A DNA stretch of 64,000 nt from the NCBI GenBank assembly GCA_022482785.1, contig JAKVON010000001.1, positions 218,524 to 282,523 on the forward strand. Reading direction: 5' to 3'. The notes under the pieces were generated by a model. That model saw nothing but the letters and a program-made list of their open reading frames with translations, did no database searches and had not been told where the DNA came from. The stretch is from Atopobiaceae bacterium (GTDB taxonomy: Bacteria > Actinomycetota > Coriobacteriia > Coriobacteriales > Atopobiaceae). Positions 43,738 through 52,487 of the stretch are shown here, in pieces. The position numbers were made by a program, and so were the translations under genes. Numbering within the stretch: position 1 is the first letter of the stretch; the number at the start of each line of letters is the position of its first letter.

Positions 43738-45033
43738 CTACGGCGCCAGCGTGGCCGCCGGGATCACGTAGACGCCGTCGTCCCTCCGGTAGGCCAGCGA
43801 GCCCGCGCCCACCACGACGGCGAGGAACGCCGGGTCGGGGACGCGCGCCGCGGGGTTGCGCGTGAGCTTGCGGCGGAGCGCGAGCAGGCTCGCCGCCCCC
43901 TCGTCGGCCTTGAGGTCGCTGAGCTTGACCTCTATGCCCGCCCATGCGCCCCCGTGCTCGAGGATGACGTCGCACTCCAGGCCCTTGTCGTCGCGGTAGT
44001 AGGAGACGCGGTCGCCGAGGCCGCCGTAGGTGGAGAGGTAGACGCGCAGGTCCCTCGCCACCAGGCCCTCGAAGAGGTCGCCGAGCGTCTGCGTGTCGCG
44101 CAGGAGCGCCTCGGGGGTGGCCTGGAGCAGGGCCGCCGCGAGCGAGGGGTCCACGAAGTGCCGCTTGGGCTTCACGCGGACGCGGGCCTTGGACCTCAGG
44201 GGCGGCTCCCAGCCCGGGAGCTCCTCGGTGATGTAGAGGCGGTCGAGCAGGGCGAGGTAGGCGGCGAGCGTGTCGTCGGAGACGGCCGAGGCGCCCATGT
44301 CTCTCGCCAGCGTCCCGTGCGTCACGGCGCGCCCGGCATTGGCGGCGAGGGCGCGCATCAGGGCGAGCGCCACGCCGGGCGACCTGCCCTCGTCGGCGAC
44401 GTTCTTGTCGAGGACGGACCGGACGTACTGGACGGAGGTCTCCGCCGCCACCTCGTCGGAAAGGCCGAGGTTGGCGGGCCATCCGCCGCGGCAGCACCAC
44501 CGCGCCACCTCGGCGACCACGGTGTCCCTGCGGCACGGCGGGAGCGGCTCGCCGGCGAAGAGGGCCGAGAGGCTCGACGCGCCCGTCGAGTCGCCCGTCT
44601 CGAGGAGCGACATCGGGCGCATCCGGAGGCGCGCGATGCGGCCGGTGCCGCTGTGGCGGACCCTCTCGCGCTGCTCGGCCGTGAGGGCTGAGGAGCCCGT
44701 GAGCAGGAGCCTGCCCCTCTCGTTGCCGGTGTCGTCGACGAGGCCGCGGGCGGCGTCCCAGACCTCGGGCACCTCCTGCCACTCGTCTACGAGGTGCGGG
44801 GCCTCGCCCACCAGGGCGAGCGCTGGGTCGACGAGCGCGGCCTCCCGCTCGGCACGACGGTCGAGGCGCGTGACGCTCGCCGACCGGGAGAGCGCCGTCC
44901 ACGTCTTGCCGCACCAGCGGGCGCCGACGACCTCCACGCACCCGAAGGCGCCCATCAGCCGGTCGAGCCTGCCCTCCACGAGCCGCGGCCTGTACCCCTC
45001 GGGCATGAGCGTGCCTGTCCTCTTCTCAGCCAT
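43738..45033 (-). CDS. AAA-type ATPase with DUF4143 domain (second)
   Basis: The protein has 431 residues. Walker A is VGARWCGKT (K43), Walker B HLVDEWQ and sensor LTGSSALT. The DUF4143 half has RHFVDPSLAAALL and the ECDVILEHGGAWAGIEVK nuclease-like motif. It is unrelated in detail to the ATPase at 34205 but of the same family. ATG 45033 follows GGGAGGG. The role is unknown. Confidence 0.82.
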   Translation of the reverse strand: MAEKRTGTLMPEGYRPRLVEGRLDRLMGAFGCVEVVGARWCGKTWTALSRSASVTRLDRRAEREAALVDPALALVGEAPHLVDEWQEVPEVWDAARGLVDDTGNERGRLLLTGSSALTAEQRERVRHSGTGRIARLRMRPMSLLETGDSTGASSLSALFAGEPLPPCRRDTVVAEVARWCCRGGWPANLGLSDEVAAETSVQYVRSVLDKNVADEGRSPGVALALMRALAANAGRAVTHGTLARDMGASAVSDDTLAAYLALLDRLYITEELPGWEPPLRSKARVRVKPKRHFVDPSLAAALLQATPEALLRDTQTLGDLFEGLVARDLRVYLSTYGGLGDRVSYYRDDKGLECDVILEHGGAWAGIEVKLSDLKADEGAASLLALRRKLTRNPAARVPDPAFLAVVVGAGSLAYRRDDGVYVIPAATLAP

Positions 45034-45453
45034 GCGTGCCCTCCCGCCGTTCGGATCTCGTTCTCCCATCTCGTACGTTCGGTATTTTACGCCATTTTTG
45101 CTCGGTATTCTGCGCCGTTCGGGCCGGGCGTTCCGCGCCATGCGCGGCGCGGGGCCCCACCCGAGGGATCTCGTCGGGATCGGGACACGCATGGAACGCC
45201 CCATCGGATGCATAAACGCGAGGCCATGGAATCGGCTTTCCCGCGGGGTCTGGCCGATATTTGGTCACCGTTTTGGTCACTCGGAGGTCAGCCTCTGGAA
45301 CGCATGGGTCCTGAGCTGGCGTTTCGAGGCGGCCGAGACGCGGGGTGAACTTGTGACCCCACCGCCGCGCGGGAAGTGGTCACTCCTTGGCCACCATTTT
45401 GGTCACCTTAAGCATACAGGCCAGAGACATGAGTCCCTGGCCTCGGTCTTTTG
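45034..45453. other. Chromosomal flank left of the ICE
   Basis: The interval is 420 bases and has no gene. It contains TGGTCACCGTTTTGGTCAC and related copies (near 45266-45284 and 45388-45405), which recur at 36389. This suggests earlier element ends at the same tRNA. Confidence 0.5.
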
Positions 45454-45496
45454 TGGTGGGCGTTGCAAGATTTGAACTTGCGACCTCTTCCGTGTC
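45454..45496 (-). other. Left attachment site: 3' fragment of tRNA-Val(GAC)
   Basis: Read on the minus strand, this is the anticodon GAC through the variable and T arms to CCA (GACACGGAAGAGG, TTCAAATC, CGCCCACCA). The anticodon stem's 5' half and D arm are absent. It is therefore the 3' tRNA fragment left by integration. The intact tRNA should be at the right end, outside the window. Confidence 0.85.
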
Positions 45497-45616
45497 AGCG
45501 CGCCCTGCTGGCTTTTCTCACCTTGCCGCATTTTTCATGCGTTGCCGAATCCGCCGCTCAGAGGCCATTTCCTGGGTTTCAAATCCTTCATCCCGTAGCA
45601 TGGTTCCCGAGACGTC

Positions 45617-45647
45617 TTGACACTATTTTGACACTGCCTTTGACACT
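45617..45647. repeat. Three TTGACACT direct repeats before int
   Basis: Copies at 45617, 45628 and 45640 (11-12-base spacing) lie between attL and the integrase start. They could be arm-type integrase binding sites, promoter parts or both. Confidence 0.55.
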
Positions 45648-45664
45648 CTGGAGATGCAGCGGGC

Positions 45665-46888
45665 ATGGAGAAGTATACGGGGATGACCCTCAAGGACCTC
45701 GGCGACGGGCGCTGGCAGGCCAGGTTCTCGTACAAGGACGGGGACAGGTGGAAGTGGAAGTCGCGGAACTTCCGGGCGCCGTCCGAGCGGGCGGCAAGGA
45801 GGGAGGCCGCCGCGAGGAGGGCCGAGCTCGAGGAGGAGGCGGCCCGGGAGGCGCTGCCCCTCGGGATGGGGGACGACGAGCTCCTGCTCCCCCGCTTCCT
45901 CGAGGCCTACATCAGGAGCTCCGAGGGAGCGGGCGGCATCGAGCCCACCACGGCGACGAACTACCGTCACACGGCGGCGCACATCTGCCGGCACCTCTCG
46001 TCGTGGCGCGTGGACGAGCTGACCCCTCAGGCGATCCTCGCGATGCAGGAGGGCCTGCTCGAGGACGGCCTCTGCCCCAACACGGTGGCGCGGGCCCACC
46101 GGTTCCTGAAGCAGGCGATGGCCTACGCCGTGGACATGGGGGTCGTGCAGAGGACCCCCTTCACCAGGCAGGTTAAGCCGCCCAGCAGGACCTACCGCGA
46201 GCCCAATGCCCTCGACGACGCGACGAGGAGGAGGCTCCTTGCCGCCCTCGACGCCACCGCGGACAGCGAGCTCACCCTGGCCGTGAGGCTCGGGCTCTCG
46301 GCCGGGCTCAGGCGCGAGGAGATCTGCGGGCTCAGGTGGCGCGACGTCGACCTCGAGCGAGGCGTGGTCATGGTGAGGCAGGCGATCACCCAGGTCGGAG
46401 GCAAGACCTACCTCAAGGGCCCGAAGACGCCCAAGAGCAGGAGGGACGTGCCCCTGGAGCCCGACCTGGCGAGGAGGCTCTCCCGCAGGCTCTCTGACGT
46501 CCGCTGGGCGTGCGCCGCGCGGGGCTCCGACTTCTCACCCGACCTCTACGCCCTGGGGGACGACCGCGGCGCCTTCTACAACCCGACCAGGCTCACCAAG
46601 GAGTTCGGCGCCCTCTCGAAGGCGCTCGACCTCAGGGGCACGACGGGGAAGCGCGTGGGACTTCACGACCTTCGCCACACGTTCGCCACCTACCTCGTGG
46701 CCAAGGGCACCGACGTCAAGACCGTGAGCTCGCTCATGGGACACGCCAACGCCGCGATGACGCTCAACGTCTACGCGAGCGCCGACCCCGACGCGAGGCT
46801 CGCCGCGGGCAGGGTCGTGGCCGAGGCGATGGCGGAGAGGCCGAGGAGGGATGAGGGACCGCGCAGGCCGCTGCTCAGGGTGGTATAG
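45665..46888 (+). CDS. int: Tyrosine-type site-specific integrase of the ICE
   Basis: The protein has 407 residues. An N-terminal arm-binding region (GRWQARFSYKDGDRWKWK) and SAM-like core-binding domain precede the catalytic domain with R216 (GLRREEICGL), H334 and R337 (LHDLRHTFA), H360 (MGHAN) and nucleophile Y370 (LNVYAS). All five key residues are present. It reads away from the adjacent tRNA-Val fragment it should recombine. ATG 45665 has GGAG at 9 bases. The C-terminus is almost duplicated at 36490-36728. Confidence 0.93.
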   Translation: MEKYTGMTLKDLGDGRWQARFSYKDGDRWKWKSRNFRAPSERAARREAAARRAELEEEAAREALPLGMGDDELLLPRFLEAYIRSSEGAGGIEPTTATNYRHTAAHICRHLSSWRVDELTPQAILAMQEGLLEDGLCPNTVARAHRFLKQAMAYAVDMGVVQRTPFTRQVKPPSRTYREPNALDDATRRRLLAALDATADSELTLAVRLGLSAGLRREEICGLRWRDVDLERGVVMVRQAITQVGGKTYLKGPKTPKSRRDVPLEPDLARRLSRRLSDVRWACAARGSDFSPDLYALGDDRGAFYNPTRLTKEFGALSKALDLRGTTGKRVGLHDLRHTFATYLVAKGTDVKTVSSLMGHANAAMTLNVYASADPDARLAAGRVVAEAMAERPRRDEGPRRPLLRVV

Positions 46889-46989
46889 GGAAATTGCATC
46901 GGCAATTCGCAGGGCTCAGCAAGCAGTGCACCATCCCCTGAATTCTTCGGATGGCCTCGATACAGCGGGAGAATCTATATGTTTCCATC

Positions 46990-47931
46990 TTACTCGGTTA
47001 TCTCCCAACGCAGGCATTCACCATCCTCTGAGAATCTCACCCCGAATGATTCATAGAAAGCACCGATAAGACCGACGACACGATCTGGCATTTCAATGCC
47101 TCTGCCGTGCCTGACATCCTCGTACAGGGAGTCGAACGAGTTTGATATCTGGACGACTTCCGCACCCCCACGAAAACCGGTCAGGTCATGGGGAGCCTCT
47201 TCTCTCCCGATTCCAGTGGCAATGGTTGACAGGAGTTCGATAAGCTCTCTGCGCGCAAATCCAAAAAATGAGCTGTCGAAGTCTCTGTCGCTAATTGCAC
47301 CAGCGCAGAACCCATCGCGCTTCTCGATGATGGCGTCCTCGATGTCATGGACGTAGCTTGCGGAGAAGGGCTCCACGGGAACCTTGGAGTATCGGGCCGA
47401 ACGCCGGCAAGCGTAGTACTCGTCCAGCAGCCTGAAGGAGAGAAGGGTTATCTGACCACGCATGTCGACAGGAAGATCGGGAACCGAGACGCGTCCGCGA
47501 TACTCGGCATGGGCGAGCTCGTGAGCGAGGACGCCCACGGCCCTCTCGCGAAGGCTCCCCGCCGCATCCGTATCCCGATATCCAAGCTCGGAAACGAGAG
47601 AGCGAAGAGCTTCTTCTTCCAGCAGGAAAAAGCCGATACGCTGGTCAAGATAAATCGCATAGTGGGCGCCGTCTCCCATATCAAGAGTCTTTCCCACCGC
47701 CCGCCCGAACTCGTTGTCTGTCAGACCAGGACGATCGCACCCGTGGTCGATTTGGAACCTGATCACCTCGTTGGCAAAGTCGCTTGGGACGACGATCTCG
47801 CTGACGTTCTCGGAATCGATCCCAGCGAGGTCAGAGCCGACCAGCCAAGCGACGTAGGACTCGTAGTGACCCCGCAGGGCTTCGTCTCTCCCTGCATCGC
47901 CCAGTATCACATGAGGGTATCTGACCAGCAT
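46990..47931 (-). CDS. HExxH metallopeptidase-like protein, third gene of the cargo cluster
   Basis: The 313-residue protein is not closely recognisable. VLAHELAHAEYRG near residue 140 is a clear zincin motif (HExxH), and DEYYACRRSARYS could supply the third ligand. There is no signal peptide or membrane helix, so it acts in the cytoplasm. GGAGG precedes ATG 47931, 39 bases after the HEPN-like gene. Its GC is lower than its flanks. A regulatory protease that cleaves a partner, as with ImmA-like peptidases, is one possibility. Confidence 0.6.
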   Translation of the reverse strand: MLVRYPHVILGDAGRDEALRGHYESYVAWLVGSDLAGIDSENVSEIVVPSDFANEVIRFQIDHGCDRPGLTDNEFGRAVGKTLDMGDGAHYAIYLDQRIGFFLLEEEALRSLVSELGYRDTDAAGSLRERAVGVLAHELAHAEYRGRVSVPDLPVDMRGQITLLSFRLLDEYYACRRSARYSKVPVEPFSASYVHDIEDAIIEKRDGFCAGAISDRDFDSSFFGFARRELIELLSTIATGIGREEAPHDLTGFRGGAEVVQISNSFDSLYEDVRHGRGIEMPDRVVGLIGAFYESFGVRFSEDGECLRWEITE

Positions 47932-47970
47932 TTACCTCCACTCCTTCCCTTCTAGAGCAAACCCTCGAGC

Positions 47971-49017
47971 TCACATGTCTGTCAGGATCTCCTCGAGGAG
48001 CAGCATGAGCTTCAGGCAAACGGTCCTCGTCACCCTCTTAGACATCATGCCGTGCATGAGAAAGTTCCTGTTGAGGTCTCCCTCGTAGGAATGGTCGAAG
48101 TCATGCCCGTATCCGAAGTAATGGTCGACTACCTTGCACATCCCCCTGAACCCAAGGAAAACGAGCCCTTCGGGAGGCATCGACGCACCCCTCTTTTCCA
48201 ACGGGCGCCTTAGTCCCCTCCTGCCGTCCTTTGTCTTCAGGTCGCGTGTCGTCAGCTCGTTCTCGACCAGGCTGCAGAGCATCATCGCGCAAGGCTTGTA
48301 CCGCCTCTCCTGGAGAAGCTCGACTGCCTCGGCAAAATCCTTCTTCTTCCTAACGTCCTGCCTAATAAGCTCGGCAACAGAATCCGTTGCCTCGCGGTCG
48401 AGGAAGCGGCGACCGGCTTTGTCGGCCTCGACCAGAGAAGTGGGAACCGCCCTGATGTCATCGAAGGACATCCCATCGGGGATGCACCAGCCGTAATTTC
48501 CCCACGCCTCGTATCGCTCCGCCCAAGATGCCCAGTCGACGTCGCGTCGTAGGGAGATGAGCCCCTCGAAGGAAGGAAATAGGGTTTTCCACGTGTCTGC
48601 CAGATTATCAACAATCTGCTGATAGGATTCGAGCTCCAGACTCTTGAATATCGCGGAGGAGTCCACTGGGAAAATGGGCGTGAGCGTACCCAGGGCCCGT
48701 GTCGCCTGCCTGGCGGCCTCTACGAGTGCGGGGGCTTGCGCGATGCCCGCCAGATTTGCAAGAGGTCTTCCGACTTTCGCATTCTCGGCAGCGAGGGCCT
48801 GCATCTGGGCGATGGCGGCGCTTCCGCCAGGAAAGAGCCCCTCTGGGAGTTGGATGTCGCTCGCGGCCTTCAAGCCTGCAGACGAGAGGGCCTGGACTCC
48901 TTTCACACCTCTGGGGATGACTTCGATTCGTCCCGCCGATGTGCTCGTGACGCCCTGAGGCTCCGCGGACTCCTCGCTGTCCTTCTGCCCCTGGCTATCC
49001 CCTTCCGAAACTTCCAT
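47971..49017 (-). CDS. Hypothetical protein with HEPN-like C-terminus
   Basis: The protein has 348 residues. The N-terminus is Ser/Gly/Ala-rich and low in structure, and the middle is helical. The C-terminal helical part has LNRNFLMHGMMS, matching the Rx4-6H pattern of HEPN ribonucleases, and LVENELTTRDLKT before it. I chose ATG 49017 because AAGGGA lies 11 bases upstream; GTG 49026 is too close to that site. It sits between the CoiA-like and metallopeptidase genes with short gaps. Role unproven; RNA cleavage during phage defence is inferred. Confidence 0.6.
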   Translation of the reverse strand: MEVSEGDSQGQKDSEESAEPQGVTSTSAGRIEVIPRGVKGVQALSSAGLKAASDIQLPEGLFPGGSAAIAQMQALAAENAKVGRPLANLAGIAQAPALVEAARQATRALGTLTPIFPVDSSAIFKSLELESYQQIVDNLADTWKTLFPSFEGLISLRRDVDWASWAERYEAWGNYGWCIPDGMSFDDIRAVPTSLVEADKAGRRFLDREATDSVAELIRQDVRKKKDFAEAVELLQERRYKPCAMMLCSLVENELTTRDLKTKDGRRGLRRPLEKRGASMPPEGLVFLGFRGMCKVVDHYFGYGHDFDHSYEGDLNRNFLMHGMMSKRVTRTVCLKLMLLLEEILTDM

Positions 49018-49074
49018 CAACGTCACCGTCCCTTGCGTCGTCGATTGTTGGAGTCATGCTCTCGTTCGCATAGC

Positions 49075-50529
49075 CTACTCAAACCACGAAGGCCTCCATG
49101 GCAGCGAGCAGAGGATCTTGTCATAGACCATGGCGTGCAGCTGGCTGTCCTCGAGTCTGCCAGGAGGGACGGGGCTGAGGAACGATCGGGCGGGATGGGT
49201 CTCCGCAGCATCGAGGACGATCGAACTCGGGCAGATGTCCCACACCTTCGAAACATATCCGCCGGGCTCGCGGACGAAGGGCCAGCAGAACTTCTTGCCC
49301 TCGTGCTGCCATGCCTTCGAGCAGGGAATCATCTGGAACTTTGCCGATACGAACACCCTCGTGGAAGGCAGCCCACCGGCCGTCAGCCAATCCAGACAGC
49401 CGGCGCTGAGCGGCCTCTCGGATTGCGTGTTCTTCTTGAGCTTGAAGCCCATGAGAGGCTGCCTGAAGCCGCCGAACGACCTTTCCCTCGCGTCCGAGTA
49501 GTCCTCCCGTCTGGGATAGTAGTCGCGCCAATCGATCGTTAGGTCCCCGCCCCTCGACCGGAAACGGCCCATCATGTTTATCACGACGTCGAGGGAGTCG
49601 CATGTAGCCCTGAGCCTCCGGACCTCGGCCTCAAAGGCTCCCCTTTCCCGGGGCTCCTCGAAAAACGCCACACGGCGACCAGTCGAGGGGGACGTCACCG
49701 AAAGGCTGCTGAGCTTGGGGCCCAGGAAGCTCTCGGTCACAGATTCCCCCGTCGCCGCCGATGCCCAAGCCTCCTGCCACCCCGACAGCGGCGAGAGATC
49801 GATTTCAGCGCGCTCCGCCACCTCAGAGGCCTCACGGATGAAATCGCCTTTCGATAACGTCTCTCCTTCGAACTCGCGTAGGCCGGATTCGCATCCAGTC
49901 ACCTCGACGACGTGGGGGGCCACGTCCCACATCGGCGTATGGAGAAAGACCCTCATCCGGCCGTCGGAGAGCCTGCTGGAGTCGAGCGAGGCAAGCTCCC
50001 TTCTCGCGTACGACCAGCTGCCCGTGCATCGATTCGACCCGTCCTCGTGGCTCCACCCGAGACCGTCGCGGTAACATCCCTCAGCGATTGAAAGGTTCTC
50101 CTTCTCACTGGCCGCCGTTACGTCGTAGACCCATATGAGGCGTCTTCCTCTCGCCATATAGAAGGCGTTGCGTTCCTCGAACTCCCTCGATGCCATGGGG
50201 CTGTGCTGGAACTCGATCACGGTTTTTGACTCCGGCAGGTATACATCCGCCCTGTGTCTCTGGCCTCCCTCTTCGATCACCACCTCCCTGCATTCTTCCG
50301 GGAAGAGGCCCTGCCAGGAGAGGTGCCACTCGGTCATCGGCTCGGACCACGGGTCGCAGTCCTCAGCATGGAGATGGGAATAGTGATGGATGCGAACCGT
50401 CCCTCGGTTCTTCGGAATGAGGGGCTCACCGCAGAGCGGGCACACATATCTCACGTGGGAGGTCGCCTGGTCTACCTCGACACGTCTGCCATCCCCGTCG
50501 AACGCATAGACGATGCTCGCGCCCGCCAA
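49075..50529 (-). CDS. CoiA-like nuclease-domain protein, first gene of the cargo cluster
   Basis: This 484-residue protein starts with a zinc-ribbon-like CPLCGEPLIPKNRG and HHYSHL. A CoiA-type PDDEXK region follows: EWHLSWQGLFPEECREVVIEE, HRADVYLPESKTVIEFQHSP (D, E, Q active-site set) and RRLIWVYD. CoiA proteins act in competence, but this domain also occurs in stand-alone defence genes. The C-terminal 250 residues are unlike CoiA. The start is TTG 50529, with GGAGGAGG 5-6 bases upstream; no ATG fits. It leads the three-gene run. Confidence 0.7.
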   Translation of the reverse strand: MAGASIVYAFDGDGRRVEVDQATSHVRYVCPLCGEPLIPKNRGTVRIHHYSHLHAEDCDPWSEPMTEWHLSWQGLFPEECREVVIEEGGQRHRADVYLPESKTVIEFQHSPMASREFEERNAFYMARGRRLIWVYDVTAASEKENLSIAEGCYRDGLGWSHEDGSNRCTGSWSYARRELASLDSSRLSDGRMRVFLHTPMWDVAPHVVEVTGCESGLREFEGETLSKGDFIREASEVAERAEIDLSPLSGWQEAWASAATGESVTESFLGPKLSSLSVTSPSTGRRVAFFEEPRERGAFEAEVRRLRATCDSLDVVINMMGRFRSRGGDLTIDWRDYYPRREDYSDARERSFGGFRQPLMGFKLKKNTQSERPLSAGCLDWLTAGGLPSTRVFVSAKFQMIPCSKAWQHEGKKFCWPFVREPGGYVSKVWDICPSSIVLDAAETHPARSFLSPVPPGRLEDSQLHAMVYDKILCSLPWRPSWFE

Positions 50530-50841
50530 CGCCGCCTCCTCCAGATTCCACTTCTTGAGATGAGGATAACAACGAGGAAAGACAATTAGCCCAGGGCAAC
50601 CAGCAAAACCTGCCGATCAATCGGTCTGATTATTGAGATTCACATCTCCAACGCATTCGGTCCGCGACAAGCGGCGTTTCTTTCATCCCCTGCCATCCCC
50701 TGCCGAAGTGTTCGTTCCGTGACGCGGCGTGCCGCAGACACCACGGGACGCCGCGGGACAGTAGGCCCGCCGCGACGCGTGCGCGGGCGACGGACCGGTG
50801 CGAACATCCCCTCGTCGGTCGGTCGCACGGAGGGAGAGCGC
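50530..50841. other. Intergenic region between cargo and excisionase-like gene
   Basis: The interval is 312 bases and holds divergent promoters. CACGGGACGCCGCGGGACA (50742-50760) recurs at 51146-51164. Confidence 0.5.
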
Positions 50842-51164
50842 ATGGCGGAGATACTCGGGGGGCGCGGGCGCAGGGCCCTCACCCTCATGGAGAGGCCCGA
50901 GTGGCTCAGCCCGCGGGACATCGCCGAGGTGTTCGGCGTCGGCACCACGCAGAGCTACAAGGTGTGCCAGGCCCTCCCCCACATCTACATAGGGTCGAGC
51001 ATCCGGGTGAACCGCGCGTCGATCCTCGCCGCGCTCAGGGAGGGCGGCAGGCTCCCGGTCGAGGACTACAGGCCGAGGAGCCGAGACCCCGAAGCTCCGG
51101 ATTGACGGTGACGGCCGCTTTCTGGCGACTTCGTGGATGCCGCCGCACGGGACGGCACGGGACA
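50742..51164. repeat. Pair of 19-base repeats flanking the excisionase-like gene
   Basis: CACGGGACGCCGCGGGACA (50742-50760) and CACGGGACGGCACGGGACA (51146-51164), 17 of 19 identical, lie on either side of the small DNA-binding gene. They are candidate operators or part of a transfer origin. Confidence 0.5.
50842..51105 (+). CDS. Excisionase-like helix-turn-helix protein
   Basis: This 87-residue protein has the MerR-like HTH_17 excisionase pattern: ERPEWLSPRDIAEVFGVGTTQSYKVCQALPHIYIGSSIRVNRASILAAL. ATG 50842 follows GGAGGGAG. It is positioned like Xis in many ICEs, between integrase cargo and transfer genes. It could also be a transcription regulator. Confidence 0.8.
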   Translation: MAEILGGRGRRALTLMERPEWLSPRDIAEVFGVGTTQSYKVCQALPHIYIGSSIRVNRASILAALREGGRLPVEDYRPRSRDPEAPD

Positions 51165-51322
51165 CTTAGCGGCGGGCGATGGCCCTCCCCCACGCCCCCC
51201 GCTGTTAGAAACATCTCGGGGCGGGCGCCGTCCGGCAAAACGCAGCGGTAAGGGAGAAGGCCCGTCAACGAGCCGCCCGCCCCGCACCCCGCACGGAGAC
51301 GACGGATCGGAGGGAGGGGCGG
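51106..51322. other. Interval with long inverted repeat, possible oriT or terminator
   Basis: CGGGGCGGGCG (near 51218) and CGCCCGCCCCG (near 51280) are inverted, about 50 bases apart. No gene is seen. A transfer origin here is possible but untested. Confidence 0.4.
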
Positions 51323-52426
51323 ATGGGGACCGAAGGGGACGCCGGCGCGATGCGCGCCACCTCCGACTACGACGGGATAACCCTCCACGAGTGGATGTGG
51401 TCGGCCGAGGGGCTGGCGCTACCCACCTCGAGCGCCGAGCTCCTCGTCTACGCGAAGGTCTACTCCGTCTCCCACCACAACGCTGGCGCCCTGACCGCCT
51501 CCCAGCCCAAGCTCGCCGAGCTCTTCGGCCTCACCCGCGAGTGCGTGAACCGCACCCTCGCGAGGCTCGTCGACAAGGGGCTCGTCTACGTCTGCGGCAC
51601 GTGCCGCGCGCCCGGGCAGGGAGGGCGGCCGGTGAACGTCTACGCCGTGTGCCAGGCGCCCATCGACCGAGCGGTCGGCGCCGCCAGGTCCTCCCGGGAG
51701 GAGAACCAGTTCTCCCCCGCCACGAACGTGACCGAGGGTCACGTTCCCGCCCCTTCAGTGACCGACGCGTCACGTACGGACGTGACCGCGCCGTCACGTT
51801 CGAACGTGACCGGGCAGGCAAACGTGACCGAGGCGCCACCTTCGCGAAAAGCGGCCCCCAGCTGCGGGAACGCCGACCTTTCGACAGGCCCCCTAACCCC
51901 TAGCCCTAGGACTAGGACTACGGGAGACGAGGAGGAGAGGCCGAGGGACCTCACCGAGACGGAGTTCCTCGCGTTCAGGACGCTGCTCAAGAGGAGCCTC
52001 AAGCCCGTCGCCGCCAGGTACGAGCAGGAGGCGCTCGACGACTTCAGGAAGCTCGTCTCGGGCGACTTCGACGCCGAGATGGTGCTCGCGGCATACGACT
52101 CCTACGAGAGGACCCTCAGGCGCAACGCCGCCGAGGGGAGGCCCTACAACCCCATGTCGCTCACCCACTTCCTCTCGAGGAGGAAGCCGCGCCCCGGCGA
52201 GGACGAGGGGCGCTACAACGCCTGGCTCGAGGACGCCCTCGAGGAGAGGGAGCGCCAGGAGCGCCTCGTCGAGGGCACGCGGGTCAAGACCGACTTCAGG
52301 CGGACCTCGGACGGCGACTGGGTCGTCATCGCCACCGGCAGGCCCGCCGAGTACGTCCGCGGCGTCAGGCGCGGGGCGAGCCTCGAGGAGGCGATCAGGG
52401 CCTACGGGTCCTACGAGCACGAGTAG
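51323..52426 (+). CDS. Replication-initiator-like winged-helix protein of the ICE
   Basis: The protein has 367 residues. The N-terminal helix-turn-helix (LTASQPKLAELFGLTRECVNRTLARLVDKGLVYV) is like plasmid or ICE replication/primosome proteins. A Thr/Ser/Pro-rich linker (residues 130-190) follows, then a helical C-terminal domain (LTETEFLAFRTLLKRSLKPVAARYEQEALDDF). The DNA coding for the linker holds iteron-like CGTGAC/GTCACG repeats. ATG 51323 follows GGAGGGAGG. Replication or control of element copy is inferred. Confidence 0.65.
   Translation: MGTEGDAGAMRATSDYDGITLHEWMWSAEGLALPTSSAELLVYAKVYSVSHHNAGALTASQPKLAELFGLTRECVNRTLARLVDKGLVYVCGTCRAPGQGGRPVNVYAVCQAPIDRAVGAARSSREENQFSPATNVTEGHVPAPSVTDASRTDVTAPSRSNVTGQANVTEAPPSRKAAPSCGNADLSTGPLTPSPRTRTTGDEEERPRDLTETEFLAFRTLLKRSLKPVAARYEQEALDDFRKLVSGDFDAEMVLAAYDSYERTLRRNAAEGRPYNPMSLTHFLSRRKPRPGEDEGRYNAWLEDALEERERQERLVEGTRVKTDFRRTSDGDWVVIATGRPAEYVRGVRRGASLEEAIRAYGSYEHE
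51724..51830. repeat. Iteron-like CGTGAC/GTCACG cluster inside the rep-like gene
   Basis: GAACGTGACCG near 51724, GTCACGTTC near 51738, GTGACCGACGCGTCACG near 51758, GACGTGACCG near 51779, the near-palindrome GTCACGTTCGAACGTGACCG (51793-51812) and AAACGTGACCG near 51820 sit within about 110 bases. Confidence 0.7.
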
Positions 52427-52487
52427 GTGAGGGACGGACCGGCGACGCTCCACCGCCGCCGGGACGACGACACGGGAAGGACGAGGC

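Noticed and set aside
45266..45405. GGTCACCGTTTTGGTCAC repeats as a second attachment site
   Set aside because: The tRNA fragment at 45454-45496 explains the junction better; these repeats may be older element ends, but the evidence is too thin to call.
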